From the NCBI GenBank assembly GCA_029582155.1, contig CM055899.1, positions 77,502,574 through 77,566,573 on the forward strand: a stretch of 64,000 nt of DNA, given 5' to 3'. The stretch is from Panopea generosa (lineage: Eukaryota; Mollusca; Bivalvia; Adapedonta; Hiatellidae). Below, piece by piece: positions 53,406-64,000 of this stretch; the first letter of the stretch is position 1, and every line of letters starts with the position of its first letter. Below the pieces are notes generated by a model. The model was not told where the DNA came from and did no database searches. It worked only from the letters and a program-made list of their open reading frames with translations. Position numbers and translations under genes: made by a program.

Positions 53406-56400
53406 AGTAATGAATTGATAATGTCTGCCTTGAACATGGTAAATAATAGTTATATATTATAATGATAATATCTGCCTTTAGCCTGGCAGATAATAGTTCA
53501 TTAATAATTTGATAATGTATGCCTTGAGCCTGGCAGACAATAGTGAAGCAATATAGTGATAATGTCTGCCTTGAACCTGGCAGATAATAGTTAAGTAATA
53601 TATTAATTATATCTGCATTGAACATGGCAGATGACAGTAAATAATAGATTGACAATGTGTACATTGAGCATGTCAGATAAAAGTAAAGTAATAAAGTGAT
53701 ACTGTCTGCCTTGAACCTGGCAGATCATAGTAAAATAACAGAGTGTTAATGTCAGCCTTGGACCTGGCAGATAATAGTCAAGTAAAATGGTGATAATGTC
53801 TGCTTTGAGCCTCGCAGATTACAGTAAAGTAATATACACATTTAGTAAATTAATAAAAAGTAATATAGTGTAATGTCTGCCTTGGGACTGGCATATGATA
53901 GTTAAGTAATATAGTGATAATGTCTACTTTGAGCCTCGAAGATGATAGTAAAGTAATATAGAAATTTAATAAAGTAATATATTGAAAATGTCTACCTTGA
54001 GCATAGTGTTAATAGTAAAGTAATATAGTGATAATGTTTGCCTTTAGCCAGGCTGATAATAGTTAAGTAATATAGTTATAATGTATGCCTTGAACCTGGC
54101 AGATAATAGAAAAGTAATAAAGTTATTATATCTGCCTTGAACCTAGCAGATAAAAGTTAATTAATCAAGTGATAATGTCTGCTTTCATCGTGGCAGATAA
54201 AACATAATTAATATAGTAATAATGTCTGTTTAGAAACTGGAAGATAATGATAAAGTAATATAGTGATAATGTCTGCCTTGAACCTGGCAGATGATAGTAA
54301 AGTAATATAGTGAAAATGTAAAACTTGAGCGTTGCAGATAAAGTAAATTAATATAGAGATATTGTCTGCCTTGCGCCTGGCAGATAAAAGTGAAGAAATA
54401 TAGTGATAATATCTGCCTTTAGCCTGGCTGATAATAGTTAAGTAATATAATTATAATATCTGCCTTGAGCCTGGCAGGTAATAGTAAAGTTATCAAGTGA
54501 TTATATCTGCCTTGAGCCTGGCAGATAACAGTTCAGTAATAAATTGATAATGTCTGCCTTGAGCTTGGCAAATAATAGTTAAGTATTATAATGATAATGA
54601 CTGTCTTGAGCCTGGCAGATAATATTTCAGTAATAATTTGATAATGTCTGCCTTGAACCTGGTAGAAAGTAGTAAAGTAACAGAGTGTTAATGTCTGGCT
54701 TGAGCCTGGCAGATAACAGTCAATTAATATTGTGATAATGTCTGCTTTGAGCCTCTCAGATGATAGTAAAGTAATATAGAGATTTAGTAAAGTAATATAT
54801 TGAAAATGTCTATCTTGAGCATGGCAGATAATAGTAAAGTAATATAGTGATAATGTCTGCCTTTAGCCAGGCTGATAATAGTTAAGTAATATAGTTACAA
54901 TGTCTGCCTTAAGCCTGGCAGATAATACTAAAGTAATAAAGTGATTATATCTGCCTTGAACCTAGCAGATAACAGTAAATTAATAAAGTGATAATGTCTG
55001 CCTTCATCGTGGCAGATAAAACATAATTAATATATTAATATTGTTTGCTTAGAACCTGAAAGATAATGATAAAGTAATATAGTGATAATGTCTGCCTTGA
55101 ACCTGGCAGATGATAGTAAAGTAATAAACTGTAAATGTCTAACTTGAGTGTGGCAGATACAGTAAATTAATATAGAGATATTATCAGCTTTGCGCCTGGC
55201 AGATAATAGTGAAGAAATAAAGTGATAATTTCTGCCTTTAGCCTGGCTGATAATAGTTAAGTAATATAGTTATAATGTCTGCCTTGAGCCTGGCAGGTAA
55301 TAGTAAAGTAATAAAGTGATTATATCTGCCTTGAGCCTTGAAGATAACAGTAAAGAAATATAGGGATAATATCTACCTTGAGCCTGGCAGATAATAGTTA
55401 AGTTATATAGTGGTAATGTCTGCCTTGAGCCTGGCAGATAACAGTTCAATAATATAGTGATAATGTCTGCCTTGAGCCTGGCAGATTATAGTTAAGTAAT
55501 ATAGTGATAATGTCTGCCTTGAACCTGGCAGATCATAGTAAAGTAACAGAGTGTTAATGTCAGCCTTGAACCTGGAATAATAATAGTAAAGTAATAAAGT
55601 GATATTATCTGCCTTGAGCCTTGCATATAACAGTAAAGTAATATAGGGATAATATCTACCTTGAGCCTGGCAGATAATAGTTAAGTAATATAGTGGTAAT
55701 GTATGCCTTGACCCTGGCAGATAATAGTTCAGTAATAAATTGATAATGTCTGCCTGGAGTCTGGCAAATAATAGTTAAGTATTATAATGATAATGTCTGC
55801 CTTGAGCCTGGCAGATAATAGTTCAGTAATAATTTGATAATGTATGCCTTGAGCCTGGCAGACAATACTGAAGCAATATAGTGATAATGTCTGCCTTGAG
55901 CCTGGCAGATAATAGTTAAGTAATATTGTGATAATGTGCGTTTGAAGATTGGCAGGTAATAGTTCTATAATAAAGGGATAATTTCTGCCTTAAACCTGGC
56001 ATGTTATAGTTAAGTAATATAGTGATAATGTCTGCCTTGAGCCTGGCAAATAATAGTGAAGTTATATAGGGATAATGTCTGCCTTGAACCTGGCAGATAA
56101 TAGTTAAGTAATATAGTGATTATATCTGCATTGAACATGGCAGATGACAGTAAAATAATAGATTGACAATGTCTACATTGAGCATGTCAGATAAAAGTAA
56201 AGTAATAAAGTGATACTGTCTACCTTGAACCTGGCAGATCATAGTAAAGTAACAGAGTGTTAATATCAGCCTTGAACCTGGCAGGTAAAAGTCAAATAAT
56301 ATTGTGATAATGTCTGCTTTGAGGCTCGCAGATTACAGTAAAGTAATATAGAGATTTAGTAAAGTAATATAGTGAAAATGTCTACAATGAGCATGGCAGG

Positions 56401-56999
56401 TAATAGTAAAGTAATATAGTGTAATGTCTGCCTTGAGCCTGGCATATGATAGTTAAGTAATATAGTTATAATGTCTGCTTTGAGCCTGGTAGATAATAGT
56501 AAAGTAATAAAGTGATTATATCTGCCTTGAACCTAGCAGATAACAGTAAATTAATAAAGTGATAATGTCTGCCTTCATCATGGCATATAAAACATAATTA
56601 ATATAGTAATAATGTCTGCTTAGAACCTGGAATATAATGATAAAGTAATATAGCGATAATGTCTGCCTTGAACCTGGCAGATGATAGTAAAGGAATAAAG
56701 TTAAAATGTCTAACTTGAGCGTGGCAGATAAAGTAAATTAATATAGAGATATTGTCTGCCGTACGCCTGGCAGATAATATTGAAGAAATATAGTGATAAT
56801 ATCTGCCTTTAGGCTGGCTGATAATAGTTAAGTAATATAATTATAATATCTAAGTTGACCCTGGCAGATAACAGTAAAGTAATGAAGTGATCATGTCTGC
56901 CTTGATCATGGCAGATAATAGTTAAGTGATATAGGGGAAATATCTACCTTGAGCCTGGCAGATAATAGTTAAGTAATATAGTGGTAATTTTCGCCTTGA

Positions 57000-58700
57000 G
57001 CCTGGCAGATTATAGTTAAGTAATATAGTGATAATGTCTGCGTTGAGCCTGGCAGATAATAGTTCAGTAATCAATTGATAATGTCTGCACTGAGCTTGGC
57101 AAATAATAGTTAAGTATTATAATGATAATGTCTGCCTTGAGCCTAGCAGATAATAGTTCAGTAATAATTCGATAATGTCTGCCTTGAGCCTAGCAGACAA
57201 TAGTGAAACAATATAGTGATAATGTCTGCCTTGAGCCTGGCAGATAATAGTTAAGTTATAATGTGATAATGTGCGTCTTGAGCCTGGAAGGTAATAGTTC
57301 TATAATATAGGAATAATTTCTGCCTTGAACCTGGCAGATTATAATTAAGTAATATAGTGATAATGTCTGCCTTGAGCCTGGCAGATTATAGTTAAGTAAT
57401 ATAGTGATAATGTCTGCCTTGAGCCTGGCAGATTATAGTTAAGTAATATAGTGATAATGACTGCCTTGGGCTTGGCAGATAATAGTAAATTAATATAGGG
57501 ATAATGTCTGCCTTGAGCCTGGCATATGATAGTTAAGTAATATAGGGATAATGTCTGCCTGGAGCCTGGCAGATAATTGTTAAGTTATATAGTGATAATG
57601 TCCGCCTTGAGCACGGAATATAATAGTTGAGTAATACAGGGATAATGTCTGCCTTGAACCTGGCAGATAATAATTAAGTAATATAGGGATAATGTCTGCC
57701 TTGAGCCTGGCAGCTTATAGTTCAGTAATGAATTGATAATGTCTGCCTTGAGCCTGACAGATCATAGTGAAGAAATATAGTGATAATGGCTGCCTTGAGC
57801 CTGGCAGATAATAGTTCAGGAATCAATTGATATTGTCTGCCTTGAGCTTGGCAAATAATAGTTAAATATTATAATGATAATATCTGCCTTGAGCCTGGCA
57901 GGTAATAGTTCTATGATATAGGGATAATTTCTGCCTTGAACCTGGCAGATTACAGTTAAGTAATATAGTGATAATGTCTGCCTTGAGCCTGGCAGATTAT
58001 AGTTAAGTAATCAACTGATAATGTCTGCCTTGAGCTTGACAAATAATAGTTATGTATTATAATGATAATGTCTGCCTTGAGCCTGGCAGATAATAGTTCA
58101 GTAATAATTTGATAATGTCTGCCTTGAGCCTGGCAGACAATAGTGAAGCAATATAGTGATAATGTCTGCCTTGAGCCTGGCAGATAATAGTAAAGTTATA
58201 TTGTGATAATGTGCGTCTTGAGCCTGGCAGGTAATAGTTCTATAATATAGTGATAATTTCTGCCTTGAACCTGGCCGATTAAAGTTAAGTAATATAGTGA
58301 TAATGTCTGCCTTGAGCCTGGCAGATTATAGTTAAGTAATATAGTGATAATGTCTGTCTTGGGTCTTGCAGATTATAGTTAAATAATATAGTGATAATGT
58401 CTGCCTTTGGGCTTGGCAGATAATAGTTAAGTTATATTGTGATAATGTGCGTCTTGAGCCTGGCAGGTAATAGTTCTATAATATAGTGATAATTTCTGCC
58501 TTGAACCTGGCAGATTACAGTTAAGTAATATAGTGATACTGTCTGCCCTGAGCCTGGCAGATTATAGTTAAGTAATATAGTGATAATGTCTGCCTTGAGC
58601 CTGCAGATTATAGTTAAGTAATATAGTGATAATGTCTGCTTTGGGGTTGGCAGATAATAGTTAATTAATATAGGTATAATGTCTGCCTTGAGCCTGGCAT
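57000..58700 (+). repeat. Unexpanded relative of the 33-39 kb block
   Basis: Contains the same diagnostic variants as 33.4-38.9 kb (GGTAATAGTTCTATAATATA near 57291, 58230 and 58470, GATAATGGCTGCC near 57783, the TTGAGCTTGGCAAATAATAG monomer near 57842) but only one to two block lengths. It ends in the same CTGCTTTGGGG monomer (58636) that ends the expanded block (38861). It is the likely counterpart of the expanded block in the right super-repeat. Confidence 0.7.
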
Positions 58701-59514
58701 ATGATACTTCAGTAATATAGTGATAATGTCTGCCTTGAGCCTGGCAGATAATAGTTAAGTAATACAGAGATAATCTCTGCCTTGAGCCTTGAATATAATA
58801 GTTGAGTAATACAGGTATAATGTCTGCCTTGAATCTGGCAGATAATAATTAAGTAATATAGGGATAATGTCTGCCTTGAACCTGGCAGATAATAGTTAAG
58901 TAATATAGGGATAATGTCTGCCTTGAATCTGGCAGCTAATAGTTAAGTAATAAAGTGATAATATCTGCCTTGAACGTGGCAGATTATTCTGAAGTAATAT
59001 AGTTATAATGTATACCTTTAACCTGGCAGATAACAGTAAATTAATAAAGTGATAATGTTTTCCTTCAGCCTGGTAGATTATATTAAATTAATATAGTGAT
59101 TATGTCTGCCTCGAGCCTAGCATATAATAGTAAATTAATACAGAGATAATGTCTGCATTGAGCCTGGAAGATAAGAGTTAAGTAATATATTGATAATGTC
59201 TTCCTTGAGTCTGGCAGATAATAGTTAAGTAATATTGTGATAATGTCTGTCTTGAGCCTGGCAGATAATAGTTCAATAATATAGGGATAATTTCTGCCTT
59301 GAGCCTGGCAGATTATAGTTAAGTAATATAGTGATAATGTCTGCCTTGAGCCTGGCAGATTATAGTTAAGTAATACAGTGATAATGTCTGCATTGATCCT
59401 GGCAGATAATAGTGAAGTAATATAGGGATAATGTTTGCCTTGAACCTGGCAGATTATAGTTAAGTAATATAATGATTATATCTGTCTTGAACCTGGCAGA
59501 TGACATTAAAATAA

Positions 59515-59553
59515 AAGAGTGATAATGATTGTCTGCAGATAATAGTTAAGTAA
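59515..59553 (+). repeat. Truncated monomer, right copy
   Basis: Counterpart of the broken unit near 39331, with the same GATTGTCTGCAG junction, 20,198 bp downstream. Flanking monomers on both sides (GTTTGCCTTGAACC before, AATATTGTGATAATGTCT after) also match the left copy. Confidence 0.85.
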
Positions 59554-62500
59554 TATTGTGATAATGTCTGTCTTGAGCCTGGCAGATAATAGTTCAATAA
59601 TATAGGGATAATTTCTGCCTTGAACCTGGCAAATTATAGTTATGTAATATAGTGATTATATCTGCCTTGAACCTGGCAGATGGTAGTAAAATAATAGAGT
59701 GACAATGTCTGCATTGAGCTTGTCAGATAAAAGTAAAGTAATAAAGTGATACAGTATGCCTTGAACCTGGCAGATCATAGTAAAGTAACACAGTGTTAAT
59801 GTCTGCCTTGAACCTGGCAGATAATAGTCAAGTTATATTGTGATAATGTCTGCTTTGAGCCTCGCAGATGATAGTAAAGTAATATAGAGATTTAGTAAAG
59901 TAATATATTGGAAATGTCTACCTTGAGCATGGCAGATAATATTAAACTAATATAGTGATAATGTCTGCCATTATCCAGGCTGAAAACAGTTAAGTAATAT
60001 AGTTATAATGTCTGCCTTGAGCCTGGCAGATAATAGTAAAGTAATGTAGTGATAATGTCTGCCTTGAACCTGGCGGATTATAGTTAAATAATATTGTGAT
60101 AATGTGCGTCTACAGCCTGGCAGATAATAGTTCTATAATATAGGGATAATTTCTGCCTTGAACATGGCAGATTATAGTTAAGTAATATAGTGATAATGTC
60201 TGCCTTGAGCCTGGCAGATTATAGTCAAGTAATATTGTGGTAATGTCTGCTTTGAACCTCGCAAATTATAGTAAAGTAATATAGAGATTTAGTAAAGTAA
60301 TATAGTGAAAATGTCTACAATGAGCATGGCAGGTAATAGTAAAGTAATACAGTGATAATGTCTGCCTTTAGCCAGGCTGATAATAGTTAAGTAATATAGT
60401 TATAATGTCTGCCTTGAGCCTGGCAGATAATAGTTAAGTAATAAAGTGATTATATCTGCCTTGAACCTAGCAGATAAAAGTCAATTAAAATAGTGATAAT
60501 GTCTGCCTTCATCGTGGCAGATGAAACATAATTAATATAGTAATAATGTCTGCATAGAACCTGGAAGATAATGATGAAGTAATATAGTGATTATGTCTGC
60601 CTTGAACCTGGCAGATGATAGTAAAGTAATATAGTGAAAATGTCTAACTTGAGCGTGGCAGATAATTTAAATTAATATAGAGATATTGTCTGCCTTGCAC
60701 CTGGCAGATAATACTGAAGAAATATAGTGATAATATCTGCCTTTAGTCTGGCTGATAATAGTTAAATAATAAAGGTATAATGTCTGCCTTGAGCCTGGCA
60801 GATAATAGTCAAGTAATAAAGTGATTATATCTGCCTTGAGCCTGGCAGATAACAGTGAAGTAATAAAGTGATCATGTATGCCTTGATCCTGGCAGATAAC
60901 AGTTAAGAAATATAGGGATAATGTCTGCCTTGAGCCTGGCAGGTAATAGTTAAGTAATATAGTGGTAATGTCTGCCTTGAGCGTGGCAGATAATAGTTCA
61001 GTAATAAATTGATAATGTCTACCTTGATCCTGGCAAATAATAGTTAAGTAATATAATGATAATATCTGCCTTGAGCCTGGCAGATAATAGTTCAGTAATA
61101 AATTGATAATGTCTGCCTTGCGGCTGGCAGACAATAGTGAAGCAATATAGTGATAATGTCTGCCTTGAGCCTGGCAGATAATAGTTAAGTAATATTGTGA
61201 TAATGTGTGTCTTGAACCTGGCAGATAATAGTTCTTTAATATAGGGATAATTTCTGCCTTGAACCTGGCAGATTATAGTTAAGTAATATAGTGATAATGT
61301 CTGCCTTGAGCCTGGCAGATTATAGTTAAGTAATATAGTGATAATGTCTGCCTTGAGACTGGTAGATTATAGTTAAGTAATATAGTGATAATGTCTGCCT
61401 TGAGCCTGGCAGATAAAAGTGAAGTAATATAGGAATAATGTCTGCTTTGAACCTGGCAGATAATAGTTAAGTAATATAGTGATTATATCTGCATTGAACA
61501 TGGCAGATGACAGTAAAATGATAGATTGACAATGTCTACATTGAGCATGTCAGATAAAAGTAAAGTAATAAAGTGATACTGTCTGCCCTGAACCTGGCAG
61601 ATCATAGTAAAGTAATAGAGTGTTAATGTCAGCCTTGAACCTGGCCGATAATAGTCAAGTAATATTGTGATAATGTCTGCTTTGAGCCTCGCAGATTTTA
61701 GTAAAGTATTATAGAGATTTAGTAAAGTAATATAGTAAAAATATATACAATAAGCATGGCAGGTAATAGTAAAGTAATATAGTGTTATGTCTGCCTTGAG
61801 CCTGGCTGATAATAGTTAAGTAATATAGTTATAATGTCTGCCTTGAGCCTGGCAGACAATAGTGAAGCAATATAGTGATAATGTCTGCCTTGAACCTGGC
61901 ATATTATAATTAAGTAATATAGTGATAATGTCTGCCTTGAGCCTGGCAGATTATAGTTAAGTAATATAGTAATAATGTCTGCCTTGAGCCTGGCAGATTA
62001 TAGTTAAGTAATATAGCGATAATGTCTGCCTTAAGCCTGGCAGATAATAGTGAAGGAATATAGGGATAATGTCTGCCTTGAGCCCGGCATATGATAGTTA
62101 AGTAATATAGTGATAATGTCTGCCTTGAGCCTGGCAGATAATAGTTAAGCAATATAGTGATAATGTCTGCATTGATCCTGGCAGATAATATTAAAGTAAT
62201 ATAGCAATAATGTCTGCCTTCAGCCTGGCAGATAATATTTAAGTAATATAGTGAGTATATCTGCATTGAACCTGGCAGATGACAGTAAAATAATAGAGTG
62301 ACAATGTCTGCAATGAACATGTCAGATAAAAGTAAAGTAATAAAGTGATACAGTATGCCTTGAACCTGGCAGATCATAGTAAAGTAACAGAGTGTTAATG
62401 TTTGCCTTGAACCTGGCATATAATAGTCAAGTTATATTGTGATAATGTCTGCCTTGAGCCTCGCAGATTATAGAAAAGTAATATAGAGATTTAGAAAACT

Positions 62501-64000
62501 AATATTGTGAAAATATCTACAATAAGCATGGCAGGTAATAGTAAAGTAATATAGTGTAATATCTGCCTTGAGCCTGGAATAGAATAGTTAAGTAATACAG
62601 TGATAATGTCTGCCTTGAGCCTGGCAGATAATAGTTAAGTAATAGGGATAATGTCTGCCTTGAAACTGGCAGATAATAGTTAATTAATATAGGGATAATG
62701 TCTGCCTTGGGCCTGGCAGCTAATAGTGAAGTAATAAAGTGATAATGTCAGCCTTGAACCTGGCAGATTATTCTTAAGTAATATAGTTATAATGTCTACC
62801 TTTAACCTGGCAGATAACAGTAAATTAATATTGTGATAATGTCTGCTTTGAGCCTCGCAGATGATAGTAAAGTAATATAGAGATTTAGTAAAGTAATATA
62901 TTGAAAATGTCTACCTTGAGCATGGCAGATAATAGTAAAGTAATATAGTGATAATGTCTGCCTTTAGCCAGGCTGATAATAGTTAAGCAATATAGTTATA
63001 ATGTGTGCCTTGAGCCTGGCAGATAATAGTAAAGTAATAAAGTGATTATATCTGCCTTGAGCCTGGCAAATAACAGTTAAGTAATAAAGTGATAATGTCT
63101 GCCTTGATACTGTTAGAGAATAGTTAAGTAATATAGGGATAATGTCTACCTTGAGCCTGGCAGATAATAGTTAAGTAATAAAGTGATAATGTCTGCTTTG
63201 AACCTGACAGATTATTGTTAAGTAATAAAGTGATAATGTCTGCCTTGAACCTGGCAGATAATAGTTAATATAGTGATTTTATCTGCCTTGAACCTGGCAG
63301 ATGACAGTAAAATAATAGGTTGATAATGTCTACATTGACCATGTCAGATAAAAGTTAAGTAATAAAGTAATAATGTCTGCCTTGAACATGGATGATCATA
63401 GTACAGTAACACAGTGTTAATGTCTGCCTTGAACCTGGCAGATAATAGTCAAGTAATATTGTGATAATGTCTGCATTGAGCATCGCAGATTATAGTAAAG
63501 TAATATAGAGATTTAGAAATGTAATATAGTGAAAATGTCTACCTTGAGTATGGCAGATAATAGTAAAGTAATATAGTGATAATGTCGCCCTTGAGCCTGG
63601 CATATAATAGCTAAGTAATATAGTGATAATGTCTGCCTTCAGCCTGGCAGATAATAGTAAAGTTATACAGAGATAAAGTCTGCCTTGAGCCTGGAAGATA
63701 ATAGTTAAGAAATACAGGGATAATATCTGCCTTGAACCTGGCTGATAATAGTTTAGTAATATAGGGATAATGCCTGCCTTGAGCCTGGCAGCTAATAGGT
63801 AAGTAATGAAGTGAAAATGTCTGCCTTGAACCTGGCAGATTATTATGAAGTAACATAGTTATAATGTCTACCTTTAGCCTGGCAGATAACAGTTAATTAA
63901 TAAAGTGATAAAATCTGCCTTTAGCTTGGCAGATAAAACTTAATTAATATAGTGATAATGTCTGCTTAGAACCTGTCAGATAATGATCAAGTAATTTAGT

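Larger units (their letters stand above)
44580..62000 (+). repeat. ~17.4 kb super-repeat, right copy
   Basis: Right partner of the block at 24.95-44.57 kb, beginning almost exactly where the left copy ends, so the two look like a tandem duplication. It is shorter mainly because it has fewer repeats of the block that is expanded at 33.4-38.9 kb; the corresponding sequence here is about 57.0-58.7 kb. Correspondence is lost after about 62.0 kb. Edges are set by hand from shared variants and are good to about one or two monomers at the left and a few hundred bases at the right. Confidence 0.65.
5646..64000 (+). repeat. 47 bp satellite array (about 1,240 monomers)
   Basis: Continuous head-to-tail repeat of a 47 bp monomer, all in one orientation. 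The copy at 37067-37113 matches the inferred consensus except at its last base. Order within a monomer: GATAATGTCTGCC, TTGAGCCTGGCAGATAATAG, TTAAGTAATATAGT. The consensus has 17 G+C of 47 (36%) and no CpG. Most differences between copies are substitutions at a few hot positions: GAGCC/GAACC, GTTAAGT/GTTCAGT/GTGAAGC/GTAAAGT, ATATAGT/ATAAAGT/ATTTGAT/ATTGTG, and TAATGTC/TTATATC. Length changes are rare, so phase is kept over tens of kilobases. I saw no transposon, gene or other insertion. The array runs off the right edge. It is not coding; a structural or heterochromatic role is possible but only inferred. Confidence 0.96.

Noticed and set aside
6784..63856. About 40 minus-strand open frames of 60-169 codons in the 47 bp array
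   Set aside because: All are phases of the same repeat peptide. They start and stop wherever monomer variants happen to remove or add a TAA or TGA. There is no distinct start context, domain, signal peptide or splice pattern.
5646..64000. CRISPR array
   Set aside because: Repeats are directly adjacent with no unique spacers, diverge freely, number over a thousand, and have no cas genes nearby.
5646..64000. Rho-independent terminators from the TCTGCC/GGCAGA dyad
   Set aside because: The dyad is followed by TAATAGTT rather than a T-run and occurs in nearly every monomer; there are no genes to terminate.
5646..64000. GATA-factor enhancer array from the repeated GATAA words
   Set aside because: GATAA is common by chance at this base composition and no gene lies in the window; there is no basis to claim regulation.
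5646..64000. Telomeric repeat
   Set aside because: The 47 bp unit contains no TTAGGG-, TTAGG- or TTTAGGG-type short repeats, nor do the visible flanks.

Overview
This window is repetitive eukaryotic DNA with no gene I can support. About 96% of it is two tandem-repeat (satellite) families, plus a 1.3 kb AT-rich island and a 500-base assembly gap. Nothing looks bacterial, archaeal or viral: there are no operons, no RNA genes and no coding region with a recognisable domain. The pattern fits a heterochromatic, subtelomeric or pericentromeric stretch of a eukaryotic genome assembly. I cannot name the species or either satellite family from sequence alone.

Layout. (1) 1-2653: about 47 copies of a 54-56 bp monomer in one orientation. 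(2) 2654-2712: a 59 bp non-satellite spacer flanked by a perfect 7 bp inverted repeat. (3) 2713-3855: about 20 copies of the same monomer in the opposite orientation, so region 1-3855 is a head-to-head array. (4) 3856-5145: apparently unique AT-rich DNA without a recognisable gene. (5) 5146-5645: exactly 500 N. (6) 5646-64000: about 1,240 copies of an unrelated 47 bp monomer, all in one orientation, running off the right end. I saw no transposon or other foreign insertion in this 58 kb.

The 47 bp array is structured above the monomer level. I could trace an apparent ~19.6 kb tandem duplication (about 24.95-44.57 kb against 44.58-62.0 kb). Inside it lie an expanded block with a 46-monomer (2,162 bp) periodicity at 33.4-38.9 kb, a very recent 14-monomer (658 bp) duplication found only in the left copy (28.0-29.3 kb), and a ~1.43 kb duplication found only in the right copy (45.3-47.9 kb). 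A recurring cassette of monomer variants, marked by an internal 21 bp partial duplication, occurs about 29 times from 13.6 kb onward. These features suggest repeated unequal exchange on several scales.

The many open frames of 60-170 codons on the minus strand are by-products of the 47 bp repeat. Because 47 is not a multiple of three, the three frames encode the same 47-residue repeat in different phases. I do not annotate them as genes. The larger open frames at 5.1-5.7 kb only span the N gap.
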